64,000 nt of DNA from an uncultured SAR86 cluster bacterium (GTDB lineage Bacteria; Pseudomonadota; Gammaproteobacteria; Magnimaribacterales; TMED112). The first letter of the stretch is position 1, and the number at the start of each line of letters is the position of its first letter. A program made the translations under genes and the position numbers. The stretch is taken from NCBI GenBank assembly GCA_902610995.1, contig CACLXU010000003.1, positions 1 to 64,000 on the forward strand, read 5' to 3'. The notes under the pieces are model-generated. The model was not told where the DNA came from, ran no database searches, and worked only from the letters and a program-made list of their open reading frames with translations. Shown piece by piece: positions 20,444 through 29,780 of the stretch.

Positions 20444-21318
20444 TAATAAAATCTTCTCCAAAGATTTAACCCAAAGATTAGTGACAAAAACCACATAATA
20501 AGCTCTATGTAATTTGGGTTTGAATTGTAGCCAAAAAAACCTTTCAGAAATACACCCACACTTCCACTGTCATGCAGTAAATGTGTATATACATTTTTAG
20601 ACTCGTCATAAGAATAAAAGAATTTATTTTCTCCATCAGATAGTTCTAACTTTGGTTGAAGGATATCCCAAGGGCGTGAGATCGTTTCTTTTTCTAATTG
20701 ATCTGACTTAACTAAATATGATTCAACCTCATGTGTTCCATAAGCAACCATACCTGAAGCTAAAAAGACAAGCAGCAATGTTGTTCCTTGGAAAAACTTC
20801 TTTAAGTTTATTCTTCTGCCCTGAACCACTACCAAATAACCCAGCAAGATTGCCAAAACTGCCCCAAGAAAAAAGCCGACATAAGAGAATGATTCAGTTA
20901 TTGAGAAACTTGTTATAAGAAAGACTACTGTTTCAAAACCCTCTCTGAGGATTGCAAAAAATATAACAAAAAATACTCCCCAAGAGGATATTTTTGCTGC
21001 AGTCATTGCTTTCCCCTCCAGCTCCTTTCTATCACTGACATGCTTTGAGAGCCAAAAAACGACATACCAAATTAAGCCAGCTGTGATATACATAAATATT
21101 GCTTCAAAAAGTGCCATTGATGAGTTATTGCCTAAAAGGTCTTTTAACGAAACAACGATATAAGCAACTATAAGACTGGCAATAATTGAGGCAGCCACAC
21201 CATACCAGAGCTTTTGAATCGCATCAGTAAAGTTTGACTTAGATAAAATTGTATAAATAATGCCAACGATAAGTGAGGCTTCAAGAACTTCACGAAAAAC
21301 AATAATGAACTCATTCAT
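20440..21318 (-). CDS. FTR1 family high-affinity iron permease
   Basis: 292 aa, multi-TM; two REXXE motifs (FREVLEASLIVGII and ILREGFETVVFL); Fur-type palindrome immediately upstream. Confidence 0.93.
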   Translation of the reverse strand: MNEFIIVFREVLEASLIVGIIYTILSKSNFTDAIQKLWYGVAASIIASLIVAYIVVSLKDLLGNNSSMALFEAIFMYITAGLIWYVVFWLSKHVSDRKELEGKAMTAAKISSWGVFFVIFFAILREGFETVVFLITSFSITESFSYVGFFLGAVLAILLGYLVVVQGRRINLKKFFQGTTLLLVFLASGMVAYGTHEVESYLVKSDQLEKETISRPWDILQPKLELSDGENKFFYSYDESKNVYTHLLHDSGSVGVFLKGFFGYNSNPNYIELIMWFLSLIFGLNLWRRFYY

Positions 21319-21330
21319 ATGGCAATATTG

Positions 21331-21351
21331 TAATGAGAATGATTCTCATTA
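21331..21351. promoter_or_regulatory. Fur box (iron regulator binding site) upstream of FTR1 permease
   Basis: taatgagaat-g-attctcatta: perfect 10-1-10 palindrome; its core TGAgAATgATTcTCA matches 12 of 14 fixed positions of the 7-1-7 Fur consensus TGATAATNATTATCA. Confidence 0.85.
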
Positions 21352-21368
21352 ACAACATAAATTGAAAA

Positions 21369-22280
21369 TTAACCCTCTATTATATTGAGTAAAATTTTAT
21401 TAAATTCTTCAGGATTTTCCATATGTGGAAGATGACCTGTTTCGTCTATGAAAAACTCATTGCGTCTAGAAAAAATAACTTCTATTTTTTCTTTAAAAGT
21501 ATCATATGGAACAACCTCGTCACTTTCACCCCATATTGTAAATATGGGAATGTCGGACTGATTTATTTTTTTATGAATGCCATCAAGTGAGGTGTGGTTA
21601 TTTCTTGTTGAAAGCAAAGCTTTTGCAAACCCTTTATATTTTGTAAGTTCAGCATATTTTGTTATCCAGTCCGGATACTTTTCTGGATATTTAAAGTCAG
21701 AAAGTTGGCTTTCTATTAAAGATGGGTACTGACCAATAAGATCATCAATCTCCTTTTGACTTACGCTTTTATCATCTCTTTCTTCAGCTTCAAGAAATCC
21801 ACTTGATGCTATGTATATTAGAGCATTAACTGCTTGAGGTTTAATATCAGCTATCTTGCTAATCACTCTGCCCCCATTAGATAAGCCAAGAAATGTAGCT
21901 GTCTTAATATTTAAATAATCAAGCAACTGAAGCGTCTGCTTGGCAAATAATCTATCAGTATAAGGCTTGTTAATGTTTTCAGAGAACCCTCTTCCGTATA
22001 GGTCTAATGCCACAACACAATAAGATTTTTCTGAGAGTAAATTATAGACAGGGTCAAGAATATAAGAGGGAACAGAGAAGCCATGTACCAAAATATAATA
22101 TTCTGGACATTCTTGACTTATATTAGTTTTGAAATAAGTGAAACCTTCAGCCAGATCAACAAAATTTTCTTCAGGGCCTAAATTAAAATTGTCCCTAAAT
22201 TTTTCATCCTTTATAACGGTTTCAAAATTTGCTGAAGCGGTTATAGATAAGAACAAAAAAATAGTCAGAAAAGGTCTCAT
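21369..22280 (-). CDS. Alpha/beta hydrolase, exported
   Basis: 303 aa; signal peptide; LVHGFSVPSYILDPVY, LGLSNGGRVISK, GESDEVVPYD, GHLPHMENPEEF. Confidence 0.85.
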   Translation of the reverse strand: MRPFLTIFLFLSITASANFETVIKDEKFRDNFNLGPEENFVDLAEGFTYFKTNISQECPEYYILVHGFSVPSYILDPVYNLLSEKSYCVVALDLYGRGFSENINKPYTDRLFAKQTLQLLDYLNIKTATFLGLSNGGRVISKIADIKPQAVNALIYIASSGFLEAEERDDKSVSQKEIDDLIGQYPSLIESQLSDFKYPEKYPDWITKYAELTKYKGFAKALLSTRNNHTSLDGIHKKINQSDIPIFTIWGESDEVVPYDTFKEKIEVIFSRRNEFFIDETGHLPHMENPEEFNKILLNIIEG

Positions 22281-22295
22281 ATGAATTAGTATAGC

Positions 22296-23237
22296 TTAGA
22301 TTTTTTGTGTACTTCTAAAGAAGAAAAAGAAAGATAATGTCGCACATGCGGAAAGAATGTGCCAAATCCCATGCGGCTGAAATATTGAATCTGGATTACA
22401 GAGTGCTGTACCTGGATAGCCTTGAAGCCAAATTGCAAATGCTGCGATATAAAAACCCACTCCTGCCCAATACCATGGAAAATAATTTTTTTTAACTGGG
22501 CTTTTTTCATCAAGTATTAGAGCAGGCAGCCAAAAAAGAACCACCCACCAGTATTCACTAAAATTCAGAATTACTTGATCTGGAAATATTCCAAAAACTG
22601 ACATCACAGCAATACCAACAAACCCAGAAAGATACCTTATTATTTTTGAGTTATAGTTTTGCAGTACTTCAGTTATTACCCAAAGGGCAATTGAAAGTGC
22701 CCAGAAGTTAAAATTAATGCCAAGACCTGTCCCGAAAAGCCAACTCAATAGGCCATAAACCCCAACAATATATAAATAAACTTTTACAAAAGAACTTTCT
22801 TTATAGTTTTTAATAACAAAGACATTTACTAACCAAGGAATAGATATATACATAATCATGCTCAACCAATCTGCCCACTGTCCCCATGTAGTATGTGTTC
22901 CATGCATAAGCAAAGAACCAGGTCCAAGAAATAATGCTGCCGAGGCGTACAGTAATGCAGTAGGAGTGGGTCCATGAAACCTACTATCTTTACGCTTTTT
23001 TTCGTTAGCTAGAATCCAGAACATGATCAATCCAGTAGTTATGAATCCCAAATTACTTAAGGCGTTGGCAGGCTCTCTAAAGTAGCCACCACTTATTCTT
23101 TCACACCATCTTGATACCTCTCCAATAGCATAACCAGCCTCAACAGATAAAAAGTTTGTTGTAGCCGCAAGCAAAATGTATACAAAAAAGAATAAGCCTG
23201 TCGCAAGCAGCGGTATAAGGAAAATTTTTATGTTCAT
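22296..23237 (-). CDS. Ceramidase-domain (alkaline ceramidase-like / CREST) membrane protein
   Basis: 313 aa, multi-TM; WCERISGGYFREPANALSNLGFI, GSLLMHGTHTTWGQWADWLSM, HGIWHILSACATLS. Confidence 0.75.
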   Translation of the reverse strand: MNIKIFLIPLLATGLFFFVYILLAATTNFLSVEAGYAIGEVSRWCERISGGYFREPANALSNLGFITTGLIMFWILANEKKRKDSRFHGPTPTALLYASAALFLGPGSLLMHGTHTTWGQWADWLSMIMYISIPWLVNVFVIKNYKESSFVKVYLYIVGVYGLLSWLFGTGLGINFNFWALSIALWVITEVLQNYNSKIIRYLSGFVGIAVMSVFGIFPDQVILNFSEYWWVVLFWLPALILDEKSPVKKNYFPWYWAGVGFYIAAFAIWLQGYPGTALCNPDSIFQPHGIWHILSACATLSFFFFFRSTQKI

Positions 23238-23801
23238 CTAGCTGTCCCACCTGACGACAAAATCGTCAATATTGAATTCGGGTAAACGCTTTGGAGCTCC
23301 CTTGGGAGTACCAACATAAAGATAACCAACTACATTTTGACCTTCTCCAAGATCCAAGAACTTACCAATTTTTTTGTTAAATGCAAAGCTACCTGTTCTC
23401 CAAATTCCTCCATAACCTAAAGCATGTAATGCCAATAAAATGTTTTCAGCTGCAGCTGCAGTAGACATAATTTGTTCAACTTCCGGAACCTTAGGGTGCT
23501 CTTTAGGAGTATTCACAAGAACTATAACCATAGGTGCTCTGAACGGTGCGTTTTTATATTTTTCAAGCTTTTCTGGCAGCAGGTTAGTTATGTTTTCCTC
23601 TGCAAAATCTACAAAGGCTTTGGATAATTTATCTAGGCCTTTGCCTTGAATCTCGATGAAGCTTGAAGGTCGCAACCATGCATGATCAGGCGCCCTTAAG
23701 GCTGCTTGATAAACTTTCTGCATTTCCTCTGTAGAGGGTGCTGGCAAATCTAGCTGTCTGTGAGAGTTTCTTTCGAGGATATTTTTTAAAGCTTCATTCA
23801 T
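23238..23801 (-). CDS. Nitroreductase family protein
   Basis: 187 aa; LERNSHRQLDLPAPSTEEM...ALRAPDHAWLRPS...AAENILLALHALGYGGIWRTG...VVGYLYVGTP. Confidence 0.88.
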   Translation of the reverse strand: MNEALKNILERNSHRQLDLPAPSTEEMQKVYQAALRAPDHAWLRPSSFIEIQGKGLDKLSKAFVDFAEENITNLLPEKLEKYKNAPFRAPMVIVLVNTPKEHPKVPEVEQIMSTAAAAENILLALHALGYGGIWRTGSFAFNKKIGKFLDLGEGQNVVGYLYVGTPKGAPKRLPEFNIDDFVVRWDS

Positions 23802-23806
23802 TAATA

Positions 23807-25180
23807 CTATCTAAGTTGTGCGCGTTTTAATTCAATCTCTTTAATGATTATTTGCGCTTGTTCTACTGCCAGACCAATGTATGTTTCTGGATCCAAAATC
23901 AGTTTAAGCTCGCTTTTGGAAATATGTTTTGAGATTATTTCGTTTTCCAGAGATACCTCATAAAGGGTGAGGTTATTTTCTAAAGCATATTTTGCAACAT
24001 CATGCATAAGGTCATTGGCCGTATCTTTGCCAATTTTTTCTGCCAGATAAAATGTCAGTCTTTGTGAAAGTATAAGTCCATTAGTAAGGTCTAAGTTTTC
24101 TCTCATTTTTTCTTTATTAACTTTTAGTTGAGCTAAAAGTGGTTTTGCTCTTTCAATCATTTCCTCAGCGGCTATTGAGATGGCTTTCAATTCATCGTCA
24201 CTTTTTTGACCATCTCTTTCAAAGCTATTTACCATATCATCTAAAACTATTTCTGAGAGTCTCGGAATAATTCGAGAATATTCAATTAAAGCCCCAGGGC
24301 CTCTAGGATTTTTTTTCTGTGGCATTGTGCTGCTTCCGACCGCATCAGAGCCTAAATCCTCCTCTGTTTCACCCAACTCTGTCATTTGAAGCAATGTAAG
24401 TTCATTGCCAATGCGTCCGAATGATTTAGATATAATTGCAAGCGTCACAGCATACTCAGCAAAAACGTCACGAATTCCATGCCAATCATCTTTTGAGGGT
24501 TCAGCAAGGCCAAGCTTTTTCATCATAATAGCCTCGGTTTCAATTGCTTGCTTTCCAAGACCAAGGTACGAACCAACTGCCCCTTTTAAAATTCCTGATC
24601 TTTGGACCTTAGATCTTACGTGCTCTAGTCTTTCAATATTTCTTCTATTTTCTGCAAGCCAAGTGCCTGTTTTTTTTCCAAAAGTAATTGGCAGTGCATG
24701 CTGTCCAAGCGTTCTTCCTGCCATGTAGGTGTTTAGATGCTCTTTTGTAAGTTTTAGCAAATGAGTCTCTACTTCCAAAAGATCTTTTATTAAATAATCT
24801 AATGAGTTATCAATTTGTAGTACAAGGACTGTATCCATAATATCAACAGTCGTTGCGCCATAGTGTAGAAACTCGGATGCTTCATCGTTCAAAGACCTTT
24901 TCCAGACATTTAATCTGGCTACAAGGCCATGCCTTACTTTGCTGTTTTCTTTGACAACCTCTTTATGCTCCAAGTACTTAATGTCTGCTTTTTGCCTAAA
25001 CTCTTTCGCAGCCCAGTCAGGAATAATTCCAAGCTCACTTTGAGCTTCAGCTAAGGCAACCTCTACGTTCATAAACAGTTGATTTTTGTTGTCGTTACTA
25101 AAAATATTTTCTACTTCACTTTCTGTGAAGACAAAAAGTGCTGGAAACAGTAGATTTAATAAAAGGATTTTTCTTATCAT
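23807..25180 (-). CDS. Fumarate lyase superfamily protein (adenylosuccinate lyase / 3-carboxy-muconate cycloisomerase-like)
   Basis: 457 aa; FLHYGATTVDIMDT, RTLGQHALPITFGKKTGTW, GSSTMPQKKNPRGPGALIEYSR signature. Exact substrate unresolved. Confidence 0.78.
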   Translation of the reverse strand: MIRKILLLNLLFPALFVFTESEVENIFSNDNKNQLFMNVEVALAEAQSELGIIPDWAAKEFRQKADIKYLEHKEVVKENSKVRHGLVARLNVWKRSLNDEASEFLHYGATTVDIMDTVLVLQIDNSLDYLIKDLLEVETHLLKLTKEHLNTYMAGRTLGQHALPITFGKKTGTWLAENRRNIERLEHVRSKVQRSGILKGAVGSYLGLGKQAIETEAIMMKKLGLAEPSKDDWHGIRDVFAEYAVTLAIISKSFGRIGNELTLLQMTELGETEEDLGSDAVGSSTMPQKKNPRGPGALIEYSRIIPRLSEIVLDDMVNSFERDGQKSDDELKAISIAAEEMIERAKPLLAQLKVNKEKMRENLDLTNGLILSQRLTFYLAEKIGKDTANDLMHDVAKYALENNLTLYEVSLENEIISKHISKSELKLILDPETYIGLAVEQAQIIIKEIELKRAQLR

Positions 25181-25803
25181 TGGTCTTGGCCCAAAATTTC
25201 TATACCTACTTTATTTTGATTCAATAAATAGAATACTGGAAATGAGCTATCAGTAATAGATTTTTCCAAAACCTTAAATTTCTCTTGGTTGGATACAAGC
25301 AAATATATTTTTAACGACCTCAGAATCATTGATAGATTCATGCTAATTCTTTCATGACAGGGCTGGCCCATTGGCTTTGTATAGATAATGTTTGGTTTAG
25401 ATTTATTATTAATATCATCAGGGTTTTGCATAATATGTTCAGAAAAAAGTGAGGCAAAATGACCATCTTCACCCATACCTAATAAGACAATATCGAATGG
25501 TTTTCCAATCTTTGCGACTCTCTCAGGGTCTTGGGATATGGAAATATAATTCGCTTCAGCCGCCTTATTGATTAGAAGTTCGTTTTTAACCATTTTTTCA
25601 TTTGAATCTTGGTGATTTGTATCCACTCTTCTCTCATCTACTAATGCAATATCAATCCTTGCCCAATCAAGATCGCAAGAACTTAGTTCGTTGAAAATAC
25701 CAATAGGACTAGAACCACCACTGACAATAAGTGAGGCTCTTTGTTTTGTTTTTAATGCTTGCTGTAATTCTTGAAAGATTTTATTGGCATGGGGATGTAG
25801 CAT
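25177..25803 (-). CDS. pgl: 6-phosphogluconolactonase
   Basis: 208 aa; LIVSGGSSPIGIFNEL, DIALVDERRV, DIVLLGMGEDGHFASLFS. Confidence 0.88.
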   Translation of the reverse strand: MLHPHANKIFQELQQALKTKQRASLIVSGGSSPIGIFNELSSCDLDWARIDIALVDERRVDTNHQDSNEKMVKNELLINKAAEANYISISQDPERVAKIGKPFDIVLLGMGEDGHFASLFSEHIMQNPDDINNKSKPNIIYTKPMGQPCHERISMNLSMILRSLKIYLLVSNQEKFKVLEKSITDSSFPVFYLLNQNKVGIEILGQDQ

Positions 25804-25832
25804 ATTTAAAAATTAAATTGGAAAATTTGATT

Positions 25833-26237
25833 CTACCTGCTGTGACATGAGTCACATTCAATTGCCTTGCACTCTTGATGATTTCGAAAGTGGGAGTACG
25901 CCACTAATAAAGAACCTAGTAGTGTAAGTGCTCGCTCGCCCATCTCTCCTAGGGCTGCCTCTCCTAAAAGCACTGCGCTAATAAGTATGAACAAGCCAAT
26001 AATACCGAAAGGCAGGAATGATAGGTTTTTATGGTTTTTATAGCCCAGATATAAAGCAAAGATACTTACTGGAACAGCTGCTAAAAGAATGAGGTAGTGC
26101 ACAAATTCATTATCAATTGAGATTGAAAGAATACCTGATGTCAAAATAATAAATGAAGGCGCGAAGAAGCAATGGATTACGCATGCGGCTGAAAGAGTTA
26201 CAGCTACCTTGTCTGAATTCATTTGGGTTTTCAACAT
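25833..26237 (-). CDS. MerC domain-containing membrane protein
   Basis: 134 aa; SAACVIHCFFAPSFIILTSG, several TM, C-terminal Cys/His tail (HQECKAIECDSCH). Confidence 0.8.
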   Translation of the reverse strand: MLKTQMNSDKVAVTLSAACVIHCFFAPSFIILTSGILSISIDNEFVHYLILLAAVPVSIFALYLGYKNHKNLSFLPFGIIGLFILISAVLLGEAALGEMGERALTLLGSLLVAYSHFRNHQECKAIECDSCHSR

Positions 26238-26282
26238 CGCTATATCTTACTTTCCTATGTTGCTAATTACTACTATACCTAA

Positions 26283-26564
26283 CTAAATAGTGTTTAACTT
26301 TTCCATTTTGAGCAACTTAATTTTTTGCTTAACTCCACCTGGTGCACTATATCCCCCTATATTGCCGTCTGACCTTATTGCTCTGTGACAAGGGATTGTT
26401 ACGGGCAATGGATTTTTTCCACATGCATTTGCTACTGCTCTTGCAGAGTTAGGCCTTCCAATCAAGATGGCAATTTCTTTGTAAGTTCTTGTTTGTCCTG
26501 AGGGAATTTTTCTTAACTGTTCCCAAACGGCCTTCTGAAAATTGGTGCCTTCAATTTGACTCAT
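26283..26564 (-). CDS. MGMT family protein (methylated-DNA--cysteine S-methyltransferase-like)
   Basis: QKAVWEQLRKIPSGQTRTYKEIAILIGRPNSARAVANACGKNPLPVTIPCHRAIRSDGNIGGYSAPGG (PCHR active site). Start MSQIEGTNF at 26564 rather than the 26609 ORF start. Confidence 0.9.
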   Translation of the reverse strand: MSQIEGTNFQKAVWEQLRKIPSGQTRTYKEIAILIGRPNSARAVANACGKNPLPVTIPCHRAIRSDGNIGGYSAPGGVKQKIKLLKMEKLNTI

Positions 26565-26817
26565 ACATCTCAATCGTAGATAAGTAGATATTTCCAGAAA
26601 TAAAATCACCTAGATACGTAACGGTAATAATGAACAATCCTATAATGAAATAAAACAATGCAATCTTTGGTTGATTTGTTTTCTCTTGCCAACCCATAAT
26701 TACATACAAAACCCCAAGTGAAAAAAACGCCAAAGATGAAAGATAATTATCAATAATCATTAAATATACAGCAGCAATCAATAGAATCGTCGTGAGGCCG
26801 TAGTAAAGTTTATTCAT
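26551..26817 (-). CDS. Small hypothetical membrane protein
   Basis: 88 aa with three predicted TM stretches; overlaps MGMT start by about 14 nt. Confidence 0.6.
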   Translation of the reverse strand: MNKLYYGLTTILLIAAVYLMIIDNYLSSLAFFSLGVLYVIMGWQEKTNQPKIALFYFIIGLFIITVTYLGDFISGNIYLSTIEMYESN

Positions 26818-26844
26818 AAAAACTTCCGACTATTAAAAATCTCA

Positions 26845-27645
26845 TTACTCTATTGGTTTTTTAAACAACAATGTCATCCTATCACTTTCGCCAATAGCAA
26901 GATACTTATCTCTATCAACATCTTTAAGTCTCAGGCTTGGTGGAAGCGTCCAAACTCCATCTTTATAGTCTTTAGTGTCTTTAGGATTTGCATTTATTTC
27001 AGAGCGTGCAATAAGTTTAAATCCATGCTTATTTGCAATCTTGATAGCATGCTCCTCTGATACGTACCCACTACTTTTCATAACTTCCATGGTTGTGCCC
27101 TTATTTGCTCGATGCTCAACTACACCAAATATCCCGCCTGGTTTTAGAGCTTTGAATGTATTGGCAAAAATTGTATCCATATTTGGGCCAAGCCAGTTAT
27201 GTAGATTTCTAAAAGTAATGGCTGCATCAATTGAGTTGGGTTGAGCCAACTCTTCATAAAGATCAACCACCTCAACATGCTTATACATTTCTGAACTTGC
27301 TAATTTTTTATCGTATGCAGCTCTGCTGCGTCTGAAGTATGCCCTTTCAGATTTTGGATTGTAGTGAGCTGCAATCAACCTGCCTGGTTTATGAATATAG
27401 TTAGCAAGAATCTCTGTATACCAACCACCACCAGGTGAAAGCTCAATCACTGACATGTCTGGCTCAATCCCAAAAAAGGTTAAGGTCTCATAAGGATTTC
27501 TAAATTGATCTCTTAAAACATATTCGGGAGAGCGCTCTGTGCTTTGGATAGCTTCTTTTAAAGCATGCGAATTTAGTGTAGACGGTAGAAGCAAACAAGC
27601 AGTTAGCAGAATTTTAAAAAAATTTAATTGTTTAGTGATATTCAT
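26845..27645 (-). CDS. Exported class I SAM-dependent methyltransferase-like protein
   Basis: 266 aa; signal peptide; SVIELSPGGGWYTEILANYI...DAAITFRNLHNWLG...TFKALKPGGIFGVVEHRA. Confidence 0.82.
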   Translation of the reverse strand: MNITKQLNFFKILLTACLLLPSTLNSHALKEAIQSTERSPEYVLRDQFRNPYETLTFFGIEPDMSVIELSPGGGWYTEILANYIHKPGRLIAAHYNPKSERAYFRRSRAAYDKKLASSEMYKHVEVVDLYEELAQPNSIDAAITFRNLHNWLGPNMDTIFANTFKALKPGGIFGVVEHRANKGTTMEVMKSSGYVSEEHAIKIANKHGFKLIARSEINANPKDTKDYKDGVWTLPPSLRLKDVDRDKYLAIGESDRMTLLFKKPIE

Positions 27646-27700
27646 GATTGAGCTTTCTCCTTTTTGTTCATTATAAATTAAAATTAGATATCAAAATTCT

Positions 27701-27946
27701 TCATTTAAAGATTGCAATTATTTTTTGTTTGCAACTAAACCAAAAATCTTTGCTCTTTTGGATAATCTCTGGGCCTAAGAGTGCGAGCCCAGGGTACCAG
27801 GTCACTTGGCTAGCAACATAGATACCGCCCCCATAATGAAACTCGCCCATGGATGCCATTACAATACTTACCACAGTTAAAATAATTGAAATTATCAATA
27901 AGGACCACCCTAAAATTTTTCTCATTCTTGTAAAAATTGGCGCCAT
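27701..27946 (-). CDS. Small hypothetical membrane protein
   Basis: 81 aa with two TM helices. Confidence 0.5.
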   Translation of the reverse strand: MAPIFTRMRKILGWSLLIISIILTVVSIVMASMGEFHYGGGIYVASQVTWYPGLALLGPEIIQKSKDFWFSCKQKIIAIFK

Positions 27947-27960
27947 AGAAAAATGTTGAT

Positions 27961-28338
27961 TTAATTGATACCGCCTGCGTAAGACTTCAACACAGGATTC
28001 ATGGCTTGTAGTTTCTCTTTAAGATTATCCGTAGCTTCACCGAGTATTGTCATTTTTTCGATCTTAAATAATTGGCCAAATTTAATGTTAACTGGAGTGC
28101 CAATTACTTTATTAGCAAGATCTTCCCAAGCTTCTGCGTTAGAAAACACCTCTAGCAGAGTCGCTGTATTTGTTGCCTCATCGAAAAACCATTCAAATTT
28201 TATGAGGCCTTGATCTGTTTGGTTGTCAATAAATGGACATTGTTCGTTTAGGATGAAATCTTTTACCTCATCAATTGGAGCTGAGTAAGAGACATCTATT
28301 ACTACTGTGACTTCGCCACTGTCTTGGTGTAGTTTCAT
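27961..28338 (-). CDS. Small alpha+beta barrel-like protein (antibiotic biosynthesis monooxygenase-like fold suspected)
   Basis: 125 aa; IKFEWFFDEATNTATLLEVFSNAEAWEDL pattern. Confidence 0.6.
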   Translation of the reverse strand: MKLHQDSGEVTVVIDVSYSAPIDEVKDFILNEQCPFIDNQTDQGLIKFEWFFDEATNTATLLEVFSNAEAWEDLANKVIGTPVNIKFGQLFKIEKMTILGEATDNLKEKLQAMNPVLKSYAGGIN

Positions 28339-28383
28339 TTTAATATTTTTCTAAATTTATTATTTATAACTGTATTAGATCTC

Positions 28384-28854
28384 TTACTCTTTGTCAGCTT
28401 CTTTAGTTTGGGTGCCAACCTCTTCAGCTATTTCATTTGGTACTAGCATGGTCAAAGCGTAGTGCAGTATTTTCCACTCGTTATTAATTTTCTTCACAAC
28501 ACCAGTTCCCCGACAATGCCCAAGCCGTTCATTAAAAAGTATTTCATCAAACCAACGAATATCTCCTTTTCCTTCCCAGTTCCTTTCAACAACTGAATAA
28601 GTCCAACCATTGCCGTCCGCAAATGCCGGCTCAGCATAAGCCTTAAATTCTTCAATGGTCCATCGCTCAGTTTTGTCTGTACCTAAAAAGATTGCGTCAG
28701 GAGTATATCGGTCAAAGTACGTCTCGAAATTCCCTTCATGCGCATCCTGATGAAGTCCATCTAGAAGAGCATCTATGGCCCCACGCTGATCATCAGCGTT
28801 GCTATTGAGAGGCAATGATGCCATCAATATAAAAATTAAATTTTTGATTTTCAT
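28384..28854 (-). CDS. Exported SnoaL/NTF2-like protein
   Basis: 156 aa; signal peptide; LHQDAHEGNFETYFDRYTPDAIFLGTDKTERWTIEEFKAYAEPAFA...WKILHYALTM. Confidence 0.82.
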   Translation of the reverse strand: MKIKNLIFILMASLPLNSNADDQRGAIDALLDGLHQDAHEGNFETYFDRYTPDAIFLGTDKTERWTIEEFKAYAEPAFADGNGWTYSVVERNWEGKGDIRWFDEILFNERLGHCRGTGVVKKINNEWKILHYALTMLVPNEIAEEVGTQTKEADKE

Positions 28855-28867
28855 CTCACTTATTATA

Positions 28868-29155
28868 TTAACTTATTATTTTAGGTATGATTCCCAGTTG
28901 AGAAAGGATGCCGAAGATAATTATTAATATGATGCTTGAGAGTATTTTAAGGTTCTTCTTTAGAATCCATTCAATTGATAACTCTATAAAGTCTCTTATC
29001 CATAGATCAACTTTTTCCATCAATTTAAGAGATTTTCTTATCCATTTATCAGTCACATCAATCAATGACAGACCAAGAACTGCGATAACAAGCCACATAA
29101 ACCCATTTAAGATCATGTCAATAATCCAGCCAACTACTACCCAATTTATTTCCAT
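28868..29155 (-). CDS. Small hypothetical membrane protein
   Basis: 95 aa; two hydrophobic segments. Confidence 0.5.
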   Translation of the reverse strand: MEINWVVVGWIIDMILNGFMWLVIAVLGLSLIDVTDKWIRKSLKLMEKVDLWIRDFIELSIEWILKKNLKILSSIILIIIFGILSQLGIIPKIIS

Positions 29156-29200
29156 AACAATCTAAGAGAATAAGATAACCATAGTTTTTTGACCAAAATA

Positions 29201-29512
29201 TTATTTTCTTGGAGGAAGTCCTTTAATAAGTTGAATCGTTGCATCAGTTGCGGCCCTTCGGTGTTTGCTTAATTCTTGATAATCCACATCATTCCACCAA
29301 TTATTTGCGTCTTCTTCACTAGGAAAAGAAAATATAATTGCCCTTCCAGGCAATGGTCTTGGTCCTTCAAGCACTTCTGGTGAATCGTCAAATGTAATAA
29401 ATGTTCCATTATGTTTTTTTAAAAGTGGGAAAAAACCTTTTTCATAAGTTCTATATTCATCTGCATCATTTATGGTTAAATTTACTACTACATATACACT
29501 AATTTTTGTCAT
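29201..29512 (-). CDS. DUF1330 domain-containing protein
   Basis: 103 aa; YVVVNLTINDADEYRTYEKGFFPLLKKHNG...PGRAIIFSFPSEEDANNWWNDVDYQEL. Confidence 0.85.
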   Translation of the reverse strand: MTKISVYVVVNLTINDADEYRTYEKGFFPLLKKHNGTFITFDDSPEVLEGPRPLPGRAIIFSFPSEEDANNWWNDVDYQELSKHRRAATDATIQLIKGLPPRK

Positions 29513-29599
29513 TTTTACTCCTTAAACACTAATTAAGACTTATTCCTCGGTCACTGTTTAAAACTACTCCACTGTTACTGAGCGTTTTACAACAATCAA

Positions 29600-29719
29600 T
29601 TAGTTTTCGAGGGATTGTTGTTTCGTATCTTTTTTCTTCTTCCATTTTGCGATCAAAATCCAAGAATATGCTGTCACCGCAATCGTCAGAATTAACCAAA
29701 TGTAAAAATTTATTTCCAT
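29600..29719 (-). CDS. 39-aa single-TM small protein, not in supplied ORF track
   Basis: MEINFYIWLILTIAVTAYSWILIAKWKKKKDTKQQSLEN; preceded on its strand by aacaggagataatt (SD-like AGGAG with good spacing); one TM followed by a KWKKKK tail. Confidence 0.62.
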   Translation of the reverse strand: MEINFYIWLILTIAVTAYSWILIAKWKKKKDTKQQSLEN

Positions 29720-29780
29720 AATTATCTCCTGTTAATTTGCTGTTTTGTATTAGTCCACTATAACAGAGCCCATAACCAAA

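Noticed and set aside
24405-24728. 107-aa plus-strand ORF opposite the fumarate-lyase gene
   Set aside because: Antisense shadow ORF in a conserved CDS.
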